NCBI RefSeq assembly: GCF_003315035.1
Contig: NZ_QNRE01000012.1
Location: 1 to 64,000 of the forward strand
Origin: Nocardia puris
GTDB lineage: Bacteria; Actinomycetota; Actinomycetes; Mycobacteriales; Mycobacteriaceae
Reading direction: 5' to 3'
DNA length: 64,000 nt
This document shows positions 1 through 6,838 of this stretch, piece by piece; within the stretch, counting starts at the first letter, position 1, and each line of letters begins with the position of its first letter. Below the pieces are notes generated by a model. That model was not told the DNA's origin. It saw only the letters and a program-made list of their open reading frames with translations, and did not search any database. The position numbers and the translations under genes are program-made.

Positions 1-95
1 AACAGGAGGACACCACCCCCGCAGAACTCACCGCCTGACCGAACAACCGATCACGCGGTGACCAACTCCGTTACACCACACCCCAGGACTTGACC
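1..95 (+). mobile_element. Probable right end of an insertion sequence (IS256-like)
   Basis: Bases 3 to 38 read on the plus strand as the last eleven codons of an open frame (QEDTTPAELTA, then TGA), followed by about 57 bases ending in a segment like an IS256-family terminal repeat (CCCCAGGACTTGACC, 81 to 95). The KAP NTPase gene on the other strand loses recognisable protein sequence exactly here. The family assignment rests on memory of actinobacterial IS256 ends; the rest of the element lies outside the window. A 10-base direct repeat TGACCGAACA occurs at 36 to 45 and 91 to 100. Confidence 0.4.
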
Positions 96-1356
96 GAACA
101 GCGTCGAGCCTGTCTCGAAGTTCGTTGCGCGACAGCCACCCAAGTACCATGGCGAACTCGTCCTTGAGGAGTCTCTCCAAGACCATCAACTTCGCCGTCG
201 CTGCGGGCTCCATACCAATGCCACGATGAGAGGCAACCGTGTGCCGCACGTTCAGGTCGTTGAGGAACCGTTTGATCCGTCGGGGGTTGCCCCGCAGCTT
301 CTCGTAGAGAATCGGGGTCAGTCGCGCGGCGATCGCCAAGGGTTCGTCGAGATCGACACCGTCGGGCACCTCAAGTTTTTCCAGACTGCCCTCGGTGTGC
401 CGCAGGTGTGTGCAGTCGGCCACCAGTTGGTCGTACTGATCCTCGTCAACGCTTGCCCGGCACAGCAACAGGAAAAGATAGGCTTGGGTATCTACCCGGC
501 TCAGGGCGGGAAGGGGCACCGTCGTCTGCACAATCTTGTGCAGATACAGCTCGGCAACGGTTTCCTCACCGTCGCGCCGTGCATCATCGAGTTTCAGATG
601 ATGCTGAATCGCTTCCGCAACTCGTGCCTCGTCTGCCGCTATAACAAACGACATCCTTTTGGCAGACAAGAAGAGCCGAATGGCCTCCAATGTCTGCACG
701 ACCGTAGGCGGCAAGCACCGATCCAGATCATCGACCAGTACCACGACCCGCGAAATATGCTTCAGTCCATCAGAGTCGAGGAGCGCCTCAAAATCTTCCC
801 TGAACTGGTCCATGCCCTGGGGTTTGGTCTCGGAATCCTGCGACTCCTCATCGCCACCATTGATCAGGTCGGGAAGGTCTTCGAGCTTGGGGAGCTGGAG
901 GGTGATTGCAGTACTGGCTGCCATCTGGATGGCTTTCGACCAATTCACGCGCTTGGCAAGCTTCTTTACCAGTGCAAACGCCTTTTTACCGGAACCGTCT
1001 GTATCCTTGATCGCTCCCTCCAGTTCGAACAACACTGCGGCGATTAGGCTTTCCTTTGGCCCCACCAGCGGATCGAATCGCCACGGATCGACCTGAACAA
1101 CTAGGACCTGACCGCCACTCCTCGACGCCGACTCGACGGTGATACGCGACTTTATGAGTTCCAGAACAGTCGTCTTGCCGCTGCCCCATGATCCGGAAAC
1201 ACCGAGCGCAATTGGGTCCAGTGCGTCATCAAAGATTGCATCGACCACAGTGGACGCAATTCCTTCAAAGGAAAGGAGATCCTTCTTTGACGGCTCATCC
1301 GAGAGAAGGGGGAATGTTATGGACCTAGCATCTGCGCCGTTGGAAGATGTAGACAT
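28..1356 (-). CDS. KAP family P-loop NTPase, C-terminus cut off
   Basis: KAP NTPases are P-loop ATPases, often membrane-associated, found in bacterial mobile and defence-related loci. The Walker A motif GSWGSGKTT lies near residue 55 and the Walker B stretch VVVLVDDLDRC near residue 205, followed by the family's helical segment LEAIRLFL. The conserved late motif LRGNPRRIKRFLN is present near residue 360. The start at 1356 (MSTSS) has GAGG about 12 bases upstream; the in-frame ATG at 1374 has its GAGG too close. The last roughly 25 residues (from RSSPGVW) do not look like the family and appear to be read from the end of an insertion sequence, so the protein is shortened. No transmembrane pair typical of many KAP proteins is obvious. 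Whether the product still works cannot be told. Confidence 0.8.
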   Translation of the reverse strand: MSTSSNGADARSITFPLLSDEPSKKDLLSFEGIASTVVDAIFDDALDPIALGVSGSWGSGKTTVLELIKSRITVESASRSGGQVLVVQVDPWRFDPLVGPKESLIAAVLFELEGAIKDTDGSGKKAFALVKKLAKRVNWSKAIQMAASTAITLQLPKLEDLPDLINGGDEESQDSETKPQGMDQFREDFEALLDSDGLKHISRVVVLVDDLDRCLPPTVVQTLEAIRLFLSAKRMSFVIAADEARVAEAIQHHLKLDDARRDGEETVAELYLHKIVQTTVPLPALSRVDTQAYLFLLLCRASVDEDQYDQLVADCTHLRHTEGSLEKLEVPDGVDLDEPLAIAARLTPILYEKLRGNPRRIKRFLNDLNVRHTVASHRGIGMEPAATAKLMVLERLLKDEFAMVLGWLSRNELRDRLDAVRSSPGVWCNGVGHRVIGCSVRR

Positions 1357-2262
1357 GTACGCGGCATACCTCACTTAGATACTGAATGAATTACAACTAA
1401 CGAGTGCTCAAATGGCAAAATGGGCCGCACTGTTATCGGCAGTGAGCCAAAGAGCTACGTCAAACCGGCAGGCTGGATGGCAAGTGGAATTAATCGACGG
1501 GACAACAATACATCCGGCCCTATTTGATATTTCAACGATGCTGGAGCGCATCTGTCGACAACTACACAGACTTCATCAGCCGACTTGCTCGCTACAAGCC
1601 ACCTGTGCGAGCCGCCTATCGACCAGGGGGTCGCAACGTTCATCGCAATCTAGATGGCAGCACCCTCGTGGCCGATCCGTCTTTCGCGCCTAAACACCGA
1701 CCTATCCTCATTCACCTCCGCAGGGTTTGCTGTGCCTGAGTGGCGAGCATACCGGCGCCGCGAGAAGTTCAAAACCTCCCCTCGAACACCTTTTCGGTTG
1801 CACGCGACCAAGGAAACTACAACACACCGACCGATAGGTTTTATTTACTGATCGAAAGCTCGCCTACCTGCTACACTTGCAGAACGTTACTTAGTTCAAC
1901 AAGTAATATTCTCAGCGGATTCGGGTTCAACCAGAGGTGCGATGTCTCTCACATAGGCGTGCCTACGTAGGTTTCCCGGCCGATTGCCTTTCCGTGACTG
2001 ACACTAGATGCCACCAATATGTCACGGAATGCCAGAAAAACCGCACGATTGTCACCCGTGATCCGGTAAGTGGGTACGTGACCAAGGTAGAAAGCTACCG
2101 GCACGCTGACCTGATCGCGGTCCGGTCACTGGTGCGGCTGCCCGCGGGCGTCACCGTCTAGGAGTCATGCGGGGTTACTGCATGTCGTGTGAATGAGCCC
2201 GCCGATCACCGTCTACGCTTGCCTGTTCCGACAGTCTGACGAACATGTAAGGGGCAAAGTAC
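1357..2262. other. Gene-poor, AT-richer stretch upstream of lsr2
   Basis: About 900 bases without a convincing gene. Base composition is clearly more AT-rich than the backbone to the right. Short frames exist on both strands but none has a good ribosome binding site or family resemblance. The frame ending with TAG at 2161 has a protein-like last 45 codons (RDPVSGYVTKVESYRHADL and on), so it could be the remnant of a decayed gene. The promoter of lsr2 is presumably in the last 100 bases; I could not fix it. Confidence 0.5.
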
Positions 2263-2592
2263 GTGGCAAGGAAGGTCACCGTCGAGTTGGTCGACGACTA
2301 CGACGGCAAGTCCAAGGCCGAGGAGACTGTCGTTTTCGGACTCGACGGCACAACCTACGAGATCGACCTGTCCGTTCTGAATGCCAGTGCGCTCCGCGGG
2401 TTCTTCGAGCAGTGGACACCGCATGCCCGCAAGGTGGGGCGAATCCCCAAGGGCAAGAGCGTGGCCCGGCCAGCGACAAGCCGCGAACAAACCCAGGCGA
2501 TCCGTGAGTGGGCCCGTCAGAACGGCTACGAGGTCTCCAGCCGCGGAAGGATTCAGGCGGACATCATCGAGGCGTACAACAAGACACACTGA
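2263..2592 (+). CDS. lsr2: Lsr2-family nucleoid-associated xenogeneic silencer
   Basis: Lsr2 is the actinobacterial counterpart of H-NS: it dimerises and bridges AT-rich DNA, silencing foreign genes. The 109-residue protein has the usual length and layout. The N-terminal dimerisation domain begins ARKVTVELVDDYDGKSKAEE; a basic linker follows; the C-terminal DNA-binding domain has IREWARQNGYEVSSRGRI, with the RGR minor-groove motif at about residues 94 to 96. It starts with GTG; AAGGGG lies about 7 bases upstream. This is probably an extra island copy, because actinomycetes keep a housekeeping lsr2 beside lysS/clpC, which is not the context here. It may silence the AT-rich neighbours such as the promoter near 4570. 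Confidence 0.93.
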   Translation: MARKVTVELVDDYDGKSKAEETVVFGLDGTTYEIDLSVLNASALRGFFEQWTPHARKVGRIPKGKSVARPATSREQTQAIREWARQNGYEVSSRGRIQADIIEAYNKTH

Positions 2593-2660
2593 GTAAAGCC
2601 AAGGAACCTTAACGCTCATTTGATACAGAGAGGTGGCTGCTACTTGCTCAGGGTTCACCA

Positions 2661-3433
2661 TCACGGAGCCACCTTCGTCGGGGCATGCGACGTGGCCTGG
2701 TCTGTGTCCACAATCTGTTCCAGCCACTCCACAATCCGGCGAGCCTGGCTGTTGCTGCGGAGTGCTTGATACAGGCGGTCGAACAGACCGATCTTCTGGT
2801 AGCGGCGGTAGTTGAAATAGACCGAGGCTGCGTCATAGCGATCAGGTACCGCCTGCCACTGGATGTGGTGGGCCATCTTGAATCGGATGCCGTCGAACAC
2901 TCGACGCTTGACTTCCAACTCGCGGTTGGATCGCGGGACGGTATTGTCCCACCTACCGCGCCGCGACCCGAATAGCGGTACCAGGAGTTGCCATTCCTCG
3001 TCAGTCAGATCGGTTTCCGCCGGCCCGACCACGGCCTCCCATGCAGCCAGGAGCTCCCTCGGTGTCAGTTCGTGAACGAGGTAGAATGGCGCAGAGCCGC
3101 TTCGCTGCGTCGCGGGAACTTTCCAAAAGGTGGGGCGGCCAACGCTCTCCATGACCGCTCTCCAGTCGACGCCTTCGCTGCGGTCTTCCAGCCAGAGTTC
3201 GGCGTCGATACGTGCTTCGGCTGACCACTCGCTTAAGCAGCCGGTCGCGGACATCCGACGGCAGGTCGTTGATCAAATAATGCCTGGCGGCATCTCGAAG
3301 CTCATCGGTCCAATCCTGGCCGTCGTAACTGGCGATCCCGTCGGGCACACGAAGGTTGTATTCGTAGATGTTGCCGAACTGGGGATCGAGGTGCCTGGCG
3401 AGGAGTTCGTATGTGGGATGAATCGTCTTTCAT
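2661..3433 (-). pseudogene. Frameshifted gene with C-terminal DUF4096 (IS4/IS5 transposase-type) domain
   Basis: The 3' part, 2661 to 3254, is open for 197 codons and ends in a DUF4096-like domain: LTDEEWQLLVPLF, RRVFDGIRFKMAHHIQW, VPDRYDAASVYFNYRRYQK, then FDRLYQALRS. This is the N-terminal domain of IS5-group transposases; no DDE catalytic part follows. Upstream the reading continues in another frame (IYEYNLRVPDGIASYDGQDW and on to LPSDVRDRLL), so one base, C at about 3237, seems inserted. A second break near 3430 separates that frame from an ATG at 3433. Read through both breaks it would be one protein of about 255 residues: an unknown 150-residue N-terminal part plus the transposase-type domain. 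An intact gene with a downstream start cannot be excluded. Confidence 0.6.
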
Positions 3434-3469
3434 CGAGTGAGTATAGTGTGAACGAAATGGACGATTTGG

Positions 3470-4366
3470 TCAATCAGTTGTCTCTGCTGCCAAATTAGCG
3501 TTGTCGTCGCGCCAGTCCACATGCTCGGGCCGGGCGATCGTTTCGCCATACTCATTAAAGATTCGAAAGCAATTGCTGCATGCCCACCCATCCCATTGGG
3601 TCACCGGCTCAATCTCGATCCATCGCCCATCTAGCTGTAGGACCGTGTAGAAGTCACTATTACCGCATAGACAACCGTGCTCGAACTCGCCCCAGCGGTT
3701 GACGAATATGTGCTCGACTTCTGGTGCGCCTTCGGCAATTTTGGCCTGCCGTAGCCTCTCGATAACCCGCTGAGCTGTCCCCGGCCCACCGTTGCGTGAA
3801 TCATAGCCATCGGGATCGAACACACCGTTGAGCCCGAGGTAGAGCTTAAGCGGGCGTCCGTAGAGGTATTCGAAGTACTTGTCTGATTCGAGGAACGGCC
3901 GTGCTTGGTAGCTGGTCATCTTGGCGGGACCAGTGGCAGCGTCGAGCTGGCCGAGGCCGAGCGGTGCTGACGCGTTGTAGATCGCCGCCAGAACGTCAGC
4001 TTTGGCGAGGCCAGAAATATCCACCATGCCGAAAGTGCCGGCACCGCGGGCCTTGTCCAGCAGGGCGAGCAAGGCCGCTGGCGAGGAGTCGGTAGTGTCT
4101 TCATAGAAGAGGTCCTCTTGGTCTTCGTTGTAGATACCGATGGCCCAGCCGGTTTGTTCGGCTCGTTCTTCGGCAAGAGGGCCTTGCCTGTCGGTGATGC
4201 AGACAATGCGGCCAGCTATGGGATCGCCCATGATGGCGTAGCAGCCACCGCCGGTGGTTGTAATGCCGAGGTCGTAGCCGTGCTCGGATAGAACGGTAAG
4301 GATGTCGGCATACTGTCCTTCGATGTATGCCTGCTCGCTTACAGGGGTTGGGACGATGGCATTCAT
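3470..4366 (-). CDS. Unknown protein with phage-type domain and C-terminal cysteine cluster
   Basis: 298 residues, function not recognised. Residues about 115 to 215 (GLAKADVLAAIYNASAPLGL, YFEYLYGRPLKLYL, FDPDGYDSRNGGPGTAQRVI) match, from memory, a short domain common in phage and plasmid proteins with the pattern KADVLAALYNA, YFDYLxGRxxKVDL, YDRDNGPGAA. The C-terminal part has CLCG near residue 235 and CSNC near 268, a likely zinc-binding set. Residues 30 to 90 are a separate acidic module (YAIMGDPIAGRIVCITDR). The start ATG overlaps the stop of the small upstream gene as ATGA, so the two are probably translated together. The phage-like domain, island position and low GC suggest a mobile-element origin. 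Confidence 0.75.
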   Translation of the reverse strand: MNAIVPTPVSEQAYIEGQYADILTVLSEHGYDLGITTTGGGCYAIMGDPIAGRIVCITDRQGPLAEERAEQTGWAIGIYNEDQEDLFYEDTTDSSPAALLALLDKARGAGTFGMVDISGLAKADVLAAIYNASAPLGLGQLDAATGPAKMTSYQARPFLESDKYFEYLYGRPLKLYLGLNGVFDPDGYDSRNGGPGTAQRVIERLRQAKIAEGAPEVEHIFVNRWGEFEHGCLCGNSDFYTVLQLDGRWIEIEPVTQWDGWACSNCFRIFNEYGETIARPEHVDWRDDNANLAAETTD

Positions 4367-4527
4367 GCCACATCCTCCGCCGCGTAGTACTTGTTCACCA
4401 CCTTCACGGCAACGGCTAGGGCTGAACTTTGGATATCGCTTCGAGTCATGCTGTCGGAGTTATCCACGAGATTCGGGATTTCATCCCTGAGCTTCGTGAC
4501 GAGTTGTCTAGTTGGTTTATCTTGCAT
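4363..4527 (-). CDS. Small protein of 54 residues, translationally coupled to the next gene
   Basis: The frame reads from ATG (MQDKPTRQLVTKLRDEIPN) to NKYYAAEDVA and stops in an ATGA overlap with the downstream 298-residue gene. GGAG lies 10 bases before the ATG, and a promoter with TTGCAA and GATAAT boxes precedes it. The product is charged and probably helical; no family is recognised. Overlap, ribosome binding site and promoter together make it a real gene, possibly the partner of the downstream product. Confidence 0.65.
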   Translation of the reverse strand: MQDKPTRQLVTKLRDEIPNLVDNSDSMTRSDIQSSALAVAVKVVNKYYAAEDVA

Positions 4528-4556
4528 CGCATTGATTCTCCGTTTGTTCTATATGT

Positions 4557-4585
4557 ATTATCTAATCGATTCATAAATATTGCAA
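4557..4585 (-). promoter_or_regulatory. Sigma-A type promoter of the 54-aa/298-aa operon
   Basis: On the minus strand, TTGCAA (4585 to 4580) and GATAAT (4562 to 4557) are separated by exactly 17 bases. The surrounding 70 bases are very AT-rich for this genome, the kind of DNA Lsr2 binds. The predicted transcript begins near 4550, just ahead of the 54-codon gene. Confidence 0.55.
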
Positions 4586-4639
4586 TACTTTTCGAGGCGA
4601 TCTGAATGGTGCTGCTGGTTTGGTGAGGACGGGCCTCCA

Positions 4640-5341
4640 CTACAGCGGCAGAATGTTTTCGGCTCGGGGGATATAGGGTGCCCGCCGCAGGTGTTCTGTG
4701 TACTGGGCTTTCATCCACGCAGCAGCCTCGGCCAGTGAAGGGTCCTGGTAGGTATCGGGCTGACGCCACGGCTGGACGGCAAGAAATTCGTGTGCAGCCA
4801 GCGCACGCATCAGCCACGGCCGAGAGCCCATCTCCTGCAAGGCTTGATGGGTCGCAGCTTCCATTCCTTGGCTGATCCGGCGCAACTGGAGCGGATCGAA
4901 GATGGCCAACACCGGATGCAGGCTTGCCGGTGGGAGGGCACCGATCGCCACGTGACCGGCGTTCGTCAACAGAAACATTGTGTCGTCTGGTGGTACGTGC
5001 TTGGCTGCTCGCTCCCAGCCCTGTGCGCGGTGCCATTTGGACATCGCGCGTGCTACGGCGTCCGGGCTGGGAGCACCGAGCTGCTTGATGTAGGGCACGA
5101 CAACACGCCAGTACTGCTCCTCTGCGTTGAGCACCGCTTCGCGGATGTTGCCGAGCAACCCGAGCGCGGATTCCCCCGGAACCACAATGCTGGTCGGATC
5201 ACTATCGACGTCGCTGACCCGAAGAGTCAGGCATCCCTCAAGGCTGCGCACCTCGGCACGGTCCACGACGAGCATCATCCGAAGCCGAGGTGGGCGAGCA
5301 GCCTTGCGCTTGTCGCCGCGCTTCTTGCGATTCTTTGCCAC
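4640..5341 (-). CDS. Hypothetical protein with lysine/arginine-rich N-terminus
   Basis: 233 residues from the GTG at 5341 (MAKNRKKRGDKRKAARPPRL), chosen because AAGGGA lies about 7 bases upstream; a TTG two codons earlier is too close to that site. The first 20 residues are strongly basic, followed by a short beta-rich part (RMMLVVDRAEV, LTLRVSDVDSD) and a mostly helical rest with many tryptophans. No signal peptide, transmembrane segment or catalytic motif is visible. It is transcribed toward the 54-aa/298-aa pair, 112 bases away, which has its own promoter. Function unknown; the context is accessory or mobile DNA. Confidence 0.7.
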   Translation of the reverse strand: MAKNRKKRGDKRKAARPPRLRMMLVVDRAEVRSLEGCLTLRVSDVDSDPTSIVVPGESALGLLGNIREAVLNAEEQYWRVVVPYIKQLGAPSPDAVARAMSKWHRAQGWERAAKHVPPDDTMFLLTNAGHVAIGALPPASLHPVLAIFDPLQLRRISQGMEAATHQALQEMGSRPWLMRALAAHEFLAVQPWRQPDTYQDPSLAEAAAWMKAQYTEHLRRAPYIPRAENILPL

Positions 5342-5673
5342 AGTCAATCCCTTCGAATAACCAGCACTGGACGAACGAAGAGCTACAGCCGCTGCTCACC
5401 GTACTCCCATGCTGAGACAGGTTTCGACAGCTTGAGCAGGCCGCATGAAGGCCCTGCCGATCGCATGGCTGCGGCGCCGTTGGTGCGTTGGCGTCGTGGG
5501 TGCCAGGCCCCCACACTGCTGGATCAGCTAGGGAGGCGAGGCGAGCGCCCCGAGACGGTGCGCTCCTCCTTGCCCGGTGTCTGCGGCTTGGTGGCTGGGG
5601 AAAACACCGCCGTGCTCGCATGCTTCCTATACATTCGAGCCGGGCAGGATGGATCGCGGTATGACGGGAGGGC
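5342..5673. other. Intergenic region between divergent genes
   Basis: About 330 bases between the basic hypothetical protein (minus) and the Shedu-like nuclease (plus). It must hold both promoters, but I could not assign clear -35/-10 boxes. No frame in it has a ribosome binding site or family match. Confidence 0.5.
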
Positions 5674-6774
5674 ATGGTGGCAGATCAGACTGATGCGGAG
5701 ACGGCGTTTCGAATCTGGATAAACGCCGCGCGGGGACGACGCCTCCAGAACAAAGGCGCTGTGATCAAAAATGGCCCTAAGGTTATAAAGACTGTCGAAC
5801 TCAGTCATTATGGCAGTCCGGATGACGGCGTGGTTAGGAAGCGGGAGCTGCGCTTCCGCGCTAACGACACCTCCGCAAATCAAGCGATCGACTTCGATGA
5901 TGACACAAGTGACAAGAACACTTGGTTCTGCGAAAATGACGAGATTGAAACGCTCCTGGCCTTCCTCCATAGCGACGTTCCTCGAACGGGACGGTACCAG
6001 GTGGTGGATGTCGATTCCCCCGGCGCGGCGCTACTGGGACTTCTGAAGACGACCGATGTCGATCCACAACACCTCGTCGACGCGCTCATGCAGCATTCGG
6101 ATCTCGAAAAGATTGTCCACCTTCTCACATCCAGCGAGCGAGGCATGACAGCGGCTCAGTCGGCAATCCTTGAGGACCGCCGAAAATTGGTCGCTAGGTT
6201 GCGGGAGCTCGTCGATAATGCTCGCAGCACAGAAACAGACGTGCAAAGGCTCATTGGCAGCGCCTACTGGATATTCGGCGGTCGCTACATGGGCGTGGCA
6301 TCGCGACGAGCGCTCACGATGCTTGATGAGACCGATATTCCCCTTCTCGGCGCCGACGGTACATTGCATATCGTGGAACTCAAAGGGCCGAGTATAAAGG
6401 GACTCATCAAGTCATATCGCAATCATTGGATCGTCGGTTCGGCTGTCCACGAAGCCACAGCTCAGGCGATGAGCTATCTGCGCAGCATGGATGAGCAGGG
6501 GGTTGTCATGTCGGGCACATTCAGAACCGAACTTGGCCAGCACTATGACATGAGCCGAGTGTTTGCAACCGTGGTTATCGGTCATTCTGATCATTACCGG
6601 CCAGCGGAAGCCGAACGGGATGTCGTCGCACGCACGCTACGCCAGTACACGGCGGGACTCAGTCGTATCGGGGTTATTACCTACGATCAGCTCGTGGGGA
6701 GTGCTGAGCGGTCGGTGAACTTTGACCGCGAAGCTACACGCACTCGGGCATCAGCTCACGACATCAATCTGTGA
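5674..6774 (+). CDS. Shedu-type (SduA/DUF4263) PD-(D/E)xK nuclease, anti-phage defence
   Basis: Shedu proteins are single-gene anti-phage nucleases defined by the DUF4263 domain. The C-terminal half has the expected PD-(D/E)xK arrangement: E187 and D189 in TETDVQRLIG, the aromatic stretch YWIFGGRYMG (198 to 207), D221 in DIPLLGADG, and E235/K237 in HIVELKGPS. The segment GSAVHEATAQAMSYLRSM (255 to 272), a helix after the core, also fits. The N-terminal 150 residues are probably the sensing part and I cannot assign them. GGGAGG lies just upstream; the ATG at 5674 and the GTG at 5677 are both possible starts. It sits back to back (tail to tail) with the res gene across a perfect terminator, so it is a separate transcript within a defence island. 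Confidence 0.82.
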   Translation: MVADQTDAETAFRIWINAARGRRLQNKGAVIKNGPKVIKTVELSHYGSPDDGVVRKRELRFRANDTSANQAIDFDDDTSDKNTWFCENDEIETLLAFLHSDVPRTGRYQVVDVDSPGAALLGLLKTTDVDPQHLVDALMQHSDLEKIVHLLTSSERGMTAAQSAILEDRRKLVARLRELVDNARSTETDVQRLIGSAYWIFGGRYMGVASRRALTMLDETDIPLLGADGTLHIVELKGPSIKGLIKSYRNHWIVGSAVHEATAQAMSYLRSMDEQGVVMSGTFRTELGQHYDMSRVFATVVIGHSDHYRPAEAERDVVARTLRQYTAGLSRIGVITYDQLVGSAERSVNFDREATRTRASAHDINL

Positions 6775-6776
6775 AT

Positions 6777-6813
6777 CGCGTCTCGACCGTATGCCGCCAT
6801 GGGTCGAGACGCG
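6777..6813. terminator. Bidirectional terminator hairpin between Shedu and res
   Basis: A perfect 12-base stem (CGCGTCTCGACC with GGTCGAGACGCG) and a 13-base loop lie between two convergent genes. A run of A at 6831 to 6836 gives a T-run just after the res stop on the minus strand. Confidence 0.7.
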
Positions 6814-6838
6814 CACAAATAGCCTCCGTTAAAAAACT

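Noticed and set aside
226..1047. A 273-codon frame antisense to the KAP gene
   Set aside because: It is the complement of a gene with clear Walker motifs; no ribosome binding site or family features.
4391..4576. A 61-codon plus-strand frame with a hydrophobic end
   Set aside because: It is opposite the better supported 54-codon gene and its promoter, and has no ribosome binding site.
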